The notes: generated by a model from the sequence alone, not told the origin. Shown: positions 1-6,277, counted from the stretch's first letter. The stretch: DNA of 7,376 bases from Chloroflexota bacterium (GCA_003694775.1 RFJV01000319.1:1-7376), one strand, 5' to 3'. Program-made: numbers and translations.

Positions 1-34
1 CCCCCCAAAAAAACCATCTCTCTCAGCGCAACTT

Positions 35-64
35 ATTGTACCCCCATCTGAACCAAAAATTCAA
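35..64 (-). promoter_or_regulatory. possible promoter for a gene beyond the left edge
   Basis: Read on the minus strand there is a TTGAAT box (59-64), an 18-base spacer and a TACAAT box (35-40). The 18-base spacing equals that of three better promoters in this window, but the TGN extension is missing. The site overlaps the probable terminator of the DUF2085 gene, which would suit a new minus-strand unit starting directly after it. No downstream gene is visible, so this stays tentative. Confidence 0.3.
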
Positions 65-85
65 TAAGGCAACAGTCCTATTCAA
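55..85 (-). terminator. likely rho-independent terminator of the ACT-SDR-DUF2085 operon
   Basis: Two bases after the DUF2085 stop codon the minus strand reads TTGAATAGG, a seven-base loop, then CCTTATTGAA followed by TTTTT (55-59). The stem pairs GG/CC, A/T, then TAA/TTA after a one-base bulge, a G-G mismatch and two more T-A pairs. It is AT-rich and imperfect, so intrinsic strength is probably modest. Its position at the end of an operon supports the call. Confidence 0.42.
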
Positions 86-87
86 TG

Positions 88-906
88 TTAAAACGGCAGG
101 TTAAAAGCACGGGTCAGGGCGGCCCTGAGCCAATCCATCCCACCAATCATCAGGAACGAGGCCGCCAGCCCCATCAGCACCGGCAGGACCGCCTCCCGCC
201 AGGAGCGGGCCGCGCCCTCAAGGCGAGTCAGCACCAGGATGAGACCGGTGGTGACCATCCCCAGCATCAGGATGACCCCCAACGTGCTGAGGATGGTCAG
301 CGGGTAAAGCAGGATGGGATTCTGCCACAGCACCAGCAGAATGACCCCCACTCCCGCGGCCAGAAACGGTAAGAGTTCCCGGAACCCTTTCAGCACCGGC
401 TCGTCGCGGAGACGGGCCGGATGCCAGAGGGCGCCGTTTATCACCGGGTAAACGATGAGACCCATCGCCAGCCCATCGAACGTACCGGTGGTCAGACGGA
501 GCCAGTTGCGGGGTTCGTACAGGTGGGGCGCATCCGGGAAAAAGGTCATATAGGAGTTCAGCCCGTCGATGCCCATCACCACGATGAAGCCTATCAGGGT
601 GAACAGCACCCGCCGGGGCGGAAACCCCACCGCCCGCCAGCGCCCCATCAGGGTCAGGCCGGCAATGCCCACCAGTGCACCCAGATAGATGCCGGTACAG
701 CGAGCGCACAGGGGCAAAGGCTGGCCGTTCAGGTGGAATGTGCGGCTGGGAATCTGGTGGCAGATGGCATACCCTACCAGATGGCTCTTGCCCAGGATGG
801 TCACCGGCGGAAAAAGCAGAAAACCGGCAATGATAACCACCGACATCAATCCCAGCAAACGCAGGTAAAACGCGGGTCGTCCCTCGGCTTGACCGGTTTG
901 ACGCAT
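88..906 (-). CDS. DUF2085 family multipass membrane protein
   Basis: The 272-residue product is a membrane protein of unknown function. It has the hallmark of the DUF2085 family: a Cys-His-Gln (49-51) followed 16 residues later by the PLCARCTGIY block (65-74), with cysteines 67 and 70. The block lies between an N-terminal hydrophobic segment (about 14-33) and a second one (about 73-88). Further hydrophobic stretches near 100-116, 144-160, 178-200, 202-230 and 245-262 suggest six or seven transmembrane helices. The three cysteines plus the histidine could bind a metal or form a redox centre at the membrane face; this is inference. The ATG at 906 is preceded by a strong GAGGGGGGAA ribosome binding site that overlaps the end of the upstream SDR gene, leaving a 12-base gap. 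It is the last gene of a three-gene operon. Family assignment is firm; the role is unknown. Confidence 0.9.
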   Translation of the reverse strand: MRQTGQAEGRPAFYLRLLGLMSVVIIAGFLLFPPVTILGKSHLVGYAICHQIPSRTFHLNGQPLPLCARCTGIYLGALVGIAGLTLMGRWRAVGFPPRRVLFTLIGFIVVMGIDGLNSYMTFFPDAPHLYEPRNWLRLTTGTFDGLAMGLIVYPVINGALWHPARLRDEPVLKGFRELLPFLAAGVGVILLVLWQNPILLYPLTILSTLGVILMLGMVTTGLILVLTRLEGAARSWREAVLPVLMGLAASFLMIGGMDWLRAALTRAFNLPF

Positions 907-918
907 TTTGTTCCCCCC

Positions 919-1686
919 TCAGGAGCGCAGGTAGCTGGCCCCGTTGACATCGACAATGGTGCCGGTGGTAAACTCCGCCCCCTCCGACGCCAGAAACAGC
1001 ACCGCGTGGGCTACCTCTTCCGGGCGGGCCACCCGGTTGAGCGGGCTTTGCCGGCGGATGGCCTCGCCTTCCGGCCCGTCGAGGATATCGCGGGCCATAT
1101 CGGTTTCTACAAAACCGGGGGCCACCACCATCACGTAGATGTTGTACGGGGCCAGATGCTGGGCCAGCGACTGGCTGAAGGCGTTCAGACCGGCCTTGCT
1201 GGCCCCGTAGGCCGTGGCTCGCGGCTCTCCCCGGAATGCACCGCGCGACGACACGTTAATAATCCGTCCCGACCGCCGGCTCATCATATGCCGGGCCACG
1301 CAGTAGGTCACGTTGGCCGCGCCGATGAGATTTGTCCCCAGGATTTCCTGCCACGCCGACTGCCACTCCTGATAACTGCACTCATCCAGAGGGTGGTAGT
1401 AGTATATCCCCGCATTGTTCACCAGCACGTCTATCCGGCCCAACCGGTCCACCACCTGAGCCACCATCTGCTCCACCGCCGCCGGGTCGGCAATATTGGC
1501 CTGCACCATAATGTGCCCTGTCCCCGGCATTGCCGCCAGCGTTTCCCTGGCCTGGTCGGCCTGGCGGTGGAAATGGACGGCCACCTGCGCGCCGGCGCGG
1601 GCAAAAGCCAGCGCCACCGCCCGGCCAATGCCCCGCGACGCGCCCGTTACCAAAACCTTGCGTCCACTGAAGTCGAAGCCAGCCAT
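919..1686 (-). CDS. short-chain dehydrogenase/reductase (FabG-like SDR)
   Basis: This 255-residue protein is a classical SDR oxidoreductase, a cytosolic Rossmann-fold NAD(P)(H) enzyme that reduces carbonyls or oxidises alcohols. The cofactor motif TGASRGIG is at 14-21 and NNAG at 90-93. The catalytic tetrad is complete: Asn119, Ser147, Tyr160 and Lys164 in the YxxxK motif. Length equals the usual 250 residues. The Arg in TGASRGIG and the basic residue after strand two (Arg41) lean towards NADP(H), as in FabG; that is inference. The C-terminal PGFVETDM (about 191-198) is the usual substrate-loop region. The start codon shares one base with the upstream ACT gene's stop (TGATG), so translation is probably coupled. 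The substrate cannot be read from sequence: 3-oxoacyl-ACP reduction is possible, but no fatty-acid genes are near, so fabG is not assigned. Confidence 0.92.
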   Translation of the reverse strand: MAGFDFSGRKVLVTGASRGIGRAVALAFARAGAQVAVHFHRQADQARETLAAMPGTGHIMVQANIADPAAVEQMVAQVVDRLGRIDVLVNNAGIYYYHPLDECSYQEWQSAWQEILGTNLIGAANVTYCVARHMMSRRSGRIINVSSRGAFRGEPRATAYGASKAGLNAFSQSLAQHLAPYNIYVMVVAPGFVETDMARDILDGPEGEAIRRQSPLNRVARPEEVAHAVLFLASEGAEFTTGTIVDVNGASYLRS

Positions 1687-2234
1687 CAGCCTGTAGGAAC
1701 CTTCACCTCAATATCGACCCCCAGCTCATCGGCCAATTCCCCCAGCTTGTGCCGCAGGACCGGCAAAGTCAGCTCTGGGGGAGCCTGAATGAGGGCCTGC
1801 ATAGAAAAGATAGGCACACCGCTGACCGGCGCCGGGTAGGTGCGGGTCTCCATCGACTCAATCTGCACCCGTTCTTCAGCCAGATAACGGGCTACATAGT
1901 GTACAATTCCCTCGTGGTCGGCCCCCACCACCGATATTTCATAGGGCACAAACCCTTTGAACTTCTCCAGCCGGGACAGGTTGGTAGGCCGGGTAAAAAT
2001 GGTCAACTGCTCGGTCAGGGGGTCGGCTTTCAGAGTTCCCAGCCCCTCCACAAAAGCCTCTTCCTGCTCGCCGGGTACGGAAACCAGCATAATAACGGCA
2101 AATTCACCTCCCAGGCGAGCCATCCGGCTCTCCTCGATATTGGCCCTGTACCGGTGCACCACATCGGTAATTTTTTCGACAATACCGCGGCGGTCGGGGC
2201 CTACGGCGGTGACAACCAGATACTCTTTTGCCAT
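1686..2234 (-). CDS. tandem ACT-domain protein, GcvR-like
   Basis: The 182-residue product consists of two ACT domains, about residues 3-82 and 97-180. Each opens with the same turn: VTAVGPDRRGIV (8-19) and VVGADHEGIV (102-111). The arrangement and length match the glycine cleavage system transcriptional repressor (GcvR) type, in which ACT domains sense an amino acid and act through protein contacts rather than by binding DNA. No DNA-binding or enzyme domain is present, so a regulatory or sensor role is likely, though the ligand and target are unknown. Two in-frame ATGs (2240 and 2234) are available. I chose 2234 because the AAGGAGA site then has normal spacing, whereas it would nearly touch the ATG at 2240. 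It is first in an operon with an SDR and a DUF2085 protein. No glycine cleavage genes are in view, so the GcvR name is not assigned. Confidence 0.88.
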   Translation of the reverse strand: MAKEYLVVTAVGPDRRGIVEKITDVVHRYRANIEESRMARLGGEFAVIMLVSVPGEQEEAFVEGLGTLKADPLTEQLTIFTRPTNLSRLEKFKGFVPYEISVVGADHEGIVHYVARYLAEERVQIESMETRTYPAPVSGVPIFSMQALIQAPPELTLPVLRHKLGELADELGVDIEVKVPTG

Positions 2235-2240
2235 AATCAT

Positions 2241-2247
2241 TCTCCTT
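2241..2247 (-). promoter_or_regulatory. ribosome binding site that fixes the ACT gene start
   Basis: The minus strand reads AAGGAGA here. It lies seven bases from the ATG at 2234 when counted from AGGAG, and only one base from the ATG at 2240. It therefore decides for the shorter protein beginning MAKEYL. Confidence 0.7.
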
Positions 2248-2276
2248 ATTATATAATCGGAAGATGGGTAGCTGGT

Positions 2277-2306
2277 ATTGTAGCACCGCGCGGTTTATTG
2301 GGTCAA
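2277..2306 (-). promoter_or_regulatory. promoter of the ACT-SDR-DUF2085 operon
   Basis: On the minus strand a TTGACC -35 box (2301-2306) and a TACAAT -10 box (2277-2282) are separated by 18 bases, with a TG one base before the -10 (extended -10, TGCTACAAT). The predicted transcript starts near 2270 and has a leader of about 36 bases carrying the AAGGAGA site. A TATAAT closer to the gene (2248-2253) has no -35 partner and would put the ribosome binding site upstream of the transcript start. Confidence 0.65.
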
Positions 2307-2342
2307 AAACATGCTTCGGGCCGATGGGTACTTTTATCTCTC

Positions 2343-2371
2343 TTGCCGCCCGTTCTGCCGGATGATATACT
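2343..2371 (+). promoter_or_regulatory. promoter of the GNAT-GNAT-M20 operon
   Basis: TTGCCG (2343-2348), a 17-base spacer and TATACT (2366-2371) with a TG one base ahead (TGATATACT) form an extended -10 promoter. It diverges from the ACT operon promoter, with 36 bases between the two -35 boxes, so one bound regulator could affect both. The transcript should start near 2378, giving a leader of about 67 bases. Confidence 0.6.
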
Positions 2372-2377
2372 ATTCAG

Positions 2378-2416
2378 AAGACGGCCCCTTCAAGCGAGGT
2401 TTAAGGGCACCGTCTT
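2378..2416 (+). other. stem-loop at the 5' end of the GNAT operon mRNA
   Basis: AAGACGG (2378-2384) pairs with CCGTCTT (2410-2416), and CCCTT (2386-2390) pairs with AAGGG (2403-2407) across a small 1x2 internal loop. A 12-base loop closes the structure. It begins almost exactly at the predicted transcription start and ends 18 bases before the ribosome binding site. There is no T tract, so it is not a terminator. An mRNA-stabilising 5' hairpin or a protein-binding site is the simplest reading. Confidence 0.5.
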
Positions 2417-2444
2417 GCCCTGCTCCAACTACCCAAGAGGCAAC

Positions 2445-3332
2445 ATGGATATCAAAATTCGTCCCATCAATACCCTGACCGACCTGCGCAAGTGCCACGA
2501 AATTCAACGGGCCACCTGGGGATTTACCGACCTGATGGTATTCCCCTACACCCAGCTCATTTCTGCCGCGCACAACGGCGGCGTCCTGCTTGGCGCATAC
2601 GATGGCCCGGAACTGGTCGGCTTTGTGTACGGCTATCTCGGCATGTCGGGCACAAAGCTGTATCTCTTTTCCCAGCGAATGGGAGTCCTGCCCAGCTACC
2701 AGAACCGCGGTATCGGGATGAAGCTTAAGCTGGCCCAGCGGGAGCAGATGCTCCGCCAGGGTATCGACCTGATTGTCTGGACGTATGACCCTCTGCTGGG
2801 CAAAAATGCCACCCTGAACATCGAAAAGCTGGGCGGAATTGTGCGCCACTACGCCAGAGACATCTACGGCGCGGTCAGCAACCCCCTCCAGGTAGGGCTG
2901 TCTACCGACCGCTTCCTGCTGGAGTGGGAACTGCTCAGCGACCGCGTCCGGGAACGCATCCGCAGTACCGCGCCCCGTCCGCTGGCAAAAGACTGGCTGG
3001 CCGAAAACAAGTATCCCCTGGTCAATTTTGTAGCCTGGGAAGGCATTCTGCCCCGTCCTATGGCGGTCGACCTGGAAATGGACGATGACGTACTCCTGGT
3101 GCAGATTCCACCCGACCTGAACGCTATCAAACGGGTGGACCTGAATGTAGCCCGCGGCTGGCGGGAGTCAACCCGCGACATCTTTGAAACCTATTTCCGC
3201 CGCGGCTACGTGGTTACCGGCTTTGCCCGCAGTACAGACCCAAAAATTCCAAATCTTTACCGGATGGAGAAAATTGTTCTGCCGACGACCTCGGACTTTT
3301 CCTCCTGGGTGACCGGGGTCAATCACGAGTAA
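2445..3332 (+). CDS. GNAT acetyltransferase, COG3375 type
   Basis: The 295-residue product carries a GNAT N-acyltransferase fold in its first half (about 1-150). The acyl-CoA pyrophosphate-binding motif Q-N-R-G-I-G is at 86-91, after the beta-strand GVLPSY. The second half (about 150-295), containing the YGAVSNPLQ and PTDRF-like (STDRF) stretches, is characteristic of the long predicted acetyltransferases grouped as COG3375 rather than of short RimI-like enzymes. It should use acetyl-CoA or succinyl-CoA to acylate an amine, perhaps of an amino acid; the substrate is unknown. The frame is open 696 bases further upstream, but that stretch lies opposite the ACT gene and its promoter. The ATG at 2445 has an AAGAGG site four bases upstream and follows the predicted promoter. 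It is first of three genes, with another GNAT gene 28 bases downstream. Confidence 0.87.
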   Translation: MDIKIRPINTLTDLRKCHEIQRATWGFTDLMVFPYTQLISAAHNGGVLLGAYDGPELVGFVYGYLGMSGTKLYLFSQRMGVLPSYQNRGIGMKLKLAQREQMLRQGIDLIVWTYDPLLGKNATLNIEKLGGIVRHYARDIYGAVSNPLQVGLSTDRFLLEWELLSDRVRERIRSTAPRPLAKDWLAENKYPLVNFVAWEGILPRPMAVDLEMDDDVLLVQIPPDLNAIKRVDLNVARGWRESTRDIFETYFRRGYVVTGFARSTDPKIPNLYRMEKIVLPTTSDFSSWVTGVNHE

Positions 3333-3360
3333 GGATAAACAACACGGAAGCGACTTCATC

Positions 3361-3921
3361 ATGGACGAAACTGCTCTCAGCGAAATGTCAACCATTGACC
3401 AATACGTTGTTCGACGCGCCACCTACAGCGACCTGCCGGAAATTGCCCGCATTGCCCGTGTAACGTGGGAAGCCACTTACAACGAAACGATTGCTCCAGA
3501 AAACCGCCGCGAGTTTCTGGAGCGGGCCTACAAGCCGGAAAACCTGGCCGACGGCATCGACGCCCCTGACCACTGGTTCTACGTGGTAGAAACCGAGGGC
3601 AAGATGGTCGGCTTTGGACATTTCCTGCGCCGCTACCATCCCACCCGCGGCCGCGCCGAGCTGGTCCGGCTGTACATCCTGCCGGAATACCAGAACCGGG
3701 GCATTGGGGCCGCCTTGCTCAAAACGGGCTTCAAGGCGCTGTCTAAAGCAGGCATTGAACAGTGCTTTGTTTCTGTGCAATCTACCAACCAGGGGGCGCG
3801 GCGCTTTTACGAGCGCCACGGATTTACCTATCACCGCACCCACGGACAGTTTCTGGGAACCCAGATTGTCACGCTGGTAGAGTACATCCGCGATATTACC
3901 CAAACGGACACGGTGCAATGA
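3361..3921 (+). CDS. GNAT family N-acetyltransferase (RimI/PhnO-like)
   Basis: This 186-residue protein is a single-domain GNAT acyltransferase. After about 15 variable residues the fold runs from YVVRRATYSDL to the C-terminus. The CoA-binding motif Q-N-R-G-I-G is at 111-116, preceded by LYILPEY. The late motif N143...A146...F149-Y150-E151..G154-F155 is the usual GNAT C-terminal signature, with Tyr150 in the place of the common general acid. The substrate cannot be inferred. The start at 3361 has a GGAAG sequence ten bases upstream; an internal ATG at 3385 lacks one but would remove only eight non-conserved residues. Its last four bases (ATGA) overlap the start of the M20 hydrolase gene, which implies coupled translation and a related role. 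It shares no clear similarity with the preceding GNAT beyond the fold, so a recent duplication is unlikely. Confidence 0.88.
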   Translation: MDETALSEMSTIDQYVVRRATYSDLPEIARIARVTWEATYNETIAPENRREFLERAYKPENLADGIDAPDHWFYVVETEGKMVGFGHFLRRYHPTRGRAELVRLYILPEYQNRGIGAALLKTGFKALSKAGIEQCFVSVQSTNQGARRFYERHGFTYHRTHGQFLGTQIVTLVEYIRDITQTDTVQ

Positions 3922-5048
3922 GCCAGATTTACACCTATCTAAAAAGTCAGCAGGCAGAAATGCTGAACCGGCTGGAGCAGTGGGTCAACCACGATTCGCC
4001 CACCTTCAACAAGCCGGCAGTGGATGCGATGGGACAAATGCTGGTGGAGGCCTTTACGGAAGCCGGGGCGCAGTTAACCGCGGTGCACGAGCAGGCAGAA
4101 ATGGGGCATCACTACACCCTCACTTACGGGCAGGGGCAAAGCCAGATTCTGGTGCTGTGCCACTTTGATACCGTCTGGCCGATGGGCGAAGCCCGGCAGA
4201 GGCCGTTCCGCATTGAAAACGGCAAAGCCCTGGGACCGGGCGTCCACGATATGAAAGGCGGCATTCTGATTGGTCTCTACGCCCTGAAGGCGCTCCAGCA
4301 TTTTGGCTTGACCCCCCGCCACCGGGTGGTCTTCCTGCTGACCAGCGACGAGGAAATCGGCAGTCCCACCTCCCGGCCTGTCATCGAGGCAGAAGGGCAA
4401 AAAAGCAGTTACTGCCTGGTGCTGGAAGGCTCGCTGGACGGCCCGCTGACCACCTGGCGCAAGGGGGTAGGCCGGTTTGACATGCAAATCACCGGCATTC
4501 CGGCCCATGCGGGCGTAGAGCCGGAAAAGGGGGTCAGCGCGATTGAAGAGCTGGCCCGCCAGATTCAGAAGCTTCACGCCATGACCGACCTGCCGCGAGG
4601 CATTACGGTCAACGTGGGCGTGGTTTCCGGTGGAGAGCGGTCGAACATTGTGGCCCGGCATGCCCGCGCCGAAATCGACCTGCGGGTCAAGACCCGGCAG
4701 GATGGGGAGGAACTGACCCGCCGCATTCTGGCCCTGCAACCCGAACAGCCGGGATGCCAGCTAAAAATCACCGGCGGTATCAACCGCGGGCCGTTTGAAG
4801 AAACGCCGGCCGGGCTGGCCTTGTTCGAGAAGGCCCGCGGCGTGGCCCGTATGCTCGGCTTCGACGTGGGCAAAACCGGTTCCGGCGGCGGCAGTGACGG
4901 CAACTTTGTGGCCGCCCTCGGCGTCCCCACCCTCGACGGGCTGGGGTCCCTGGGCGGCGGGGCCCACGCCCTGACCGAGTTCACCCGCATCGAGGGCCTG
5001 CCCCAGCGGGCCGCCCTGCTGGCGGAGCTACTGCTCCAGCTGGATTAA
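3918..5048 (+). CDS. M20 family metallopeptidase/deacylase, glutamate carboxypeptidase-like
   Basis: The 376-residue product is a di-zinc M20 hydrolase that removes an acyl group or a C-terminal residue from an amino acid derivative. All active-site residues expected from carboxypeptidase G2 are present: His82 and Asp84 in HFDTVWPMG, bridging Asp111 in GPGVHDMKGG, catalytic Glu145 and ligand Glu146 in TSDEEIGS, Glu170 in VLEGS, and His350 in GGGAHALTEF. The middle lid/dimerisation domain (about 180-290) has the GIPAHAG motif with His197 and a RSNIVARHARAEID stretch. No signal peptide is seen, so it is probably cytosolic. The open frame extends upstream to 3762, but that part overlaps the GNAT gene; the ATG at 3918 overlapping its stop as ATGA is the natural start. 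Co-expression with two N-acyltransferases suggests an N-acyl-amino acid substrate (inference). Family call is firm; exact substrate is unknown. Confidence 0.92.
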   Translation: MSQIYTYLKSQQAEMLNRLEQWVNHDSPTFNKPAVDAMGQMLVEAFTEAGAQLTAVHEQAEMGHHYTLTYGQGQSQILVLCHFDTVWPMGEARQRPFRIENGKALGPGVHDMKGGILIGLYALKALQHFGLTPRHRVVFLLTSDEEIGSPTSRPVIEAEGQKSSYCLVLEGSLDGPLTTWRKGVGRFDMQITGIPAHAGVEPEKGVSAIEELARQIQKLHAMTDLPRGITVNVGVVSGGERSNIVARHARAEIDLRVKTRQDGEELTRRILALQPEQPGCQLKITGGINRGPFEETPAGLALFEKARGVARMLGFDVGKTGSGGGSDGNFVAALGVPTLDGLGSLGGGAHALTEFTRIEGLPQRAALLAELLLQLD

Positions 5049-5054
5049 GTGGTT

Positions 5055-5136
5055 GCCGTCCACGAATAAAACACGAAAACACGAATGGGCCGCGCGGCGT
5101 CATCATTCGTGTTTTCGTGAAAAATTCGTGGACGGC
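5055..5136. repeat. large inverted repeat between convergent genes
   Basis: Thirteen bases at 5055-5067 (GCCGTCCACGAAT) pair perfectly with 5124-5136, and sixteen at 5072-5087 pair perfectly with 5104-5119. An AAAA/AAAA internal loop separates the two stems and a 16-base GC-rich loop caps them. The right arm is built of octamers of ATTCGTGN type. It fills most of the gap after the M20 stop codon. As RNA it would form a strong hairpin on either strand and could stop transcription or protect mRNA 3' ends, but no T tract follows. Confidence 0.85.
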
Positions 5137-5143
5137 TTGGTTT

Positions 5144-5174
5144 AGTAAGGGCGGGTCTGAGACCCGCCCTTACT
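5144..5174. repeat. GC-rich palindromic hairpin touching the rnhB stop codon
   Basis: AGTAAGGGCGGGTCT (5144-5158) is the exact reverse complement of 5160-5174, with one base at the centre. The last two bases of the palindrome belong to the rnhB stop codon (5173-5175). Together with the preceding inverted repeat it separates the convergent M20 and rnhB genes and probably ends or stabilises both transcripts. The GTAAGGG.../...CCCTTAC form resembles dispersed hairpin repeats of Chloroflexota and cyanobacteria, as a matter of general recollection. Confidence 0.85.
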
Positions 5175-5832
5175 ACCTGGATAGGGGACGCGATGGCTGG
5201 CCGGTACAGGCCAGAACGGGGCGGTAGCTCAAGCGATGGATAGGGCTGGGGCCAAACTGCTCCAGTGCGGCCCGGTGGGCGGCAGTGCCGTACCCCTTGT
5301 GACGGTCGAAGGCGTAGCCAGGGTAGCGCCGGCTGAATTCAACCATCAGCCGGTCGCGGGTCACTTTGGCGACCACCGAGGCCGCGGCCACAGACAGAGA
5401 CAGGCTCTCGGCCCTGGGGTACGATTCCTGCGGCATACGCAGGTCGGGCAGGGAGATGTAATCCAGCAGGAGATAGTCGGGCGAGGGATGGAGCATTGCC
5501 ACGGCCTGATGCATCGCCTGGCGGGTCGCACCGACCACGTTCAGCTCGTCTACCACCTCGGCAGAGGCAATCCCCACCGACACCGTCACCGCCACCCGGT
5601 GAACCGCCTCAAAAAAATGGTCGCGCTGGTGCGGCGAAAGCTTTTTGGAATCGCGCAGGCCGGTGAGGCAGTCGAGCACATCTTCCCGGTCCAGGGGGAG
5701 GATGACCGCCGCGGCTACCACCGGGCCGGCCCACGCCCCCCGACCGGCTTCATCGATACCGGCAATAAAGCGATAGCCCTGCTTACGCAGGGCTATTTCT
5801 CTGGTCAGAGAGGAGAGAACAACTTTCTGCAT
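5173..5832 (-). CDS. rnhB: ribonuclease HII
   Basis: The 219-residue enzyme cleaves the RNA strand of RNA/DNA hybrids and nicks at single ribonucleotides misincorporated into DNA, starting ribonucleotide excision repair in the cytoplasm. The signature GIDEAGRG (25-32) gives catalytic Asp27 and Glu28 and the Gly-Arg-Gly ribose-sensing loop. DSKKLS (61-66), DELNVVGATRQAM (95-107) and LLLD with Asp124 follow. The SVAAASVVAKVTRD block (147-160) and HKGYGT are typical. The fourth acidic residue, usually Asp in a KGD motif just before this block, is Glu142 here (RAES). The protein is slightly longer than E. coli RnhB (198) because of a 10-residue N-terminal extension and a C-terminal tail. The ATG lies nine bases after the rplS stop with only a weak ribosome binding site, so it is expressed with rplS. 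The stop codon touches a palindromic repeat. Confidence 0.96.
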   Translation of the reverse strand: MQKVVLSSLTREIALRKQGYRFIAGIDEAGRGAWAGPVVAAAVILPLDREDVLDCLTGLRDSKKLSPHQRDHFFEAVHRVAVTVSVGIASAEVVDELNVVGATRQAMHQAVAMLHPSPDYLLLDYISLPDLRMPQESYPRAESLSLSVAAASVVAKVTRDRLMVEFSRRYPGYAFDRHKGYGTAAHRAALEQFGPSPIHRLSYRPVLACTGQPSRPLSR

Positions 5833-5841
5833 CGCCGGAAT

Positions 5842-6201
5842 CTATTTTACAAACCGCCGTTCCTTCAGCCGGGCCGCTTTTCCTCTGCGGTCACGCAGGT
5901 AGTACAGCTTGGCCCGCCGTACCCTGGCCCGACGTACAATTTCAATCTTTTCAATCCGGGGGGAATGGAGCATAAAGGTGCGTTCCACCCCAATACCGTG
6001 GGCGGCAATCCGGCGTACGGTAAAAAACGTGTTCACCCCGCCGCCTTTAATCGCAATCACTACCCCCTGGAATACCTGAATACGCTCGCGGTTGCCTTCC
6101 ACAATCCGCAGATGCACATTTACCGTATCCCCCGGCTGGATATCGGGCCGGTCTTCCTGTAGCTGTTCAATGGAACGAATCAAGTCAACTGCGTGAGCCA
6201 T
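5842..6201 (-). CDS. rplS: 50S ribosomal protein L19
   Basis: The 119-residue product is L19, located at the 30S-50S interface of the ribosome. Length fits the family (115 in E. coli). Conserved stretches include [28 protein letters not shown] and the C-terminal [26 protein letters not shown] (each cited as a landmark near residues 22-50 and 88-115). The frame is open further upstream to 6339, but the ATG at 6201 has a GAGGG site six bases away (6208-6212) and gives the canonical start MAHAVDLI. It follows trmD by 233 bases, an unusually wide gap that holds its own promoter, a terminator-like hairpin and repeats. rnhB follows after nine bases. The separate promoter would let L19 be made in greater amount than TrmD. 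Confidence 0.97.
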   Translation of the reverse strand: MAHAVDLIRSIEQLQEDRPDIQPGDTVNVHLRIVEGNRERIQVFQGVVIAIKGGGVNTFFTVRRIAAHGIGVERTFMLHSPRIEKIEIVRRARVRRAKLYYLRDRRGKAARLKERRFVK

Positions 6202-6252
6202 TTTTTTCCCTCGAATTAATTTCAATGCAGGCGCTCTGCCGGAATATCTCTC

Positions 6253-6277
6253 AAAAAAACTGCTGGCTCTCGCCAGC
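6253..6277 (-). terminator. terminator-like hairpin in the rplS leader
   Basis: The minus strand reads GCTGGC, a GAGA tetraloop, GCCAGC (6262-6277), then AG and seven T residues (6253-6259): a textbook rho-independent terminator form, though with a short six-pair stem and two bases before the T tract. It lies 51 bases upstream of rplS and only a few bases after the predicted rplS transcription start. It may end trmD transcripts, attenuate rplS, or act as a 5' stabilising hairpin. Confidence 0.55.

Noticed and set aside
421..1788. A 455-codon open frame on the plus strand across the SDR and DUF2085 genes
   Set aside because: It is a by-product of high GC on the opposite strand. Its composition (rich in His, Gln, Arg, Pro) shows no domain, while the minus-strand proteins have complete family motifs.
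2248..2253. A perfect TATAAT just before the ACT gene as its -10 box
   Set aside because: No -35 lies at the right distance (the bases there read TACCAG), and a start from it would leave the strong AAGGAGA site outside the mRNA. The TTGACC/TACAAT pair upstream fits better.
1749..2444. Upstream extension of the first GNAT gene by 232 codons
   Set aside because: It runs opposite the ACT gene and through both divergent promoters. The ATG at 2445 has a ribosome binding site and starts the recognisable domain.
3762..3917. Longer M20 protein starting inside the second GNAT gene
   Set aside because: The extra 52 residues overlap the conserved C-terminus of the GNAT gene, and the ATGA overlap at 3918 is the standard coupled start.
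5236..6162. A 308-codon plus-strand frame opposite rnhB and rplS
   Set aside because: It is antisense to two unmistakable conserved genes and has no recognisable domain.
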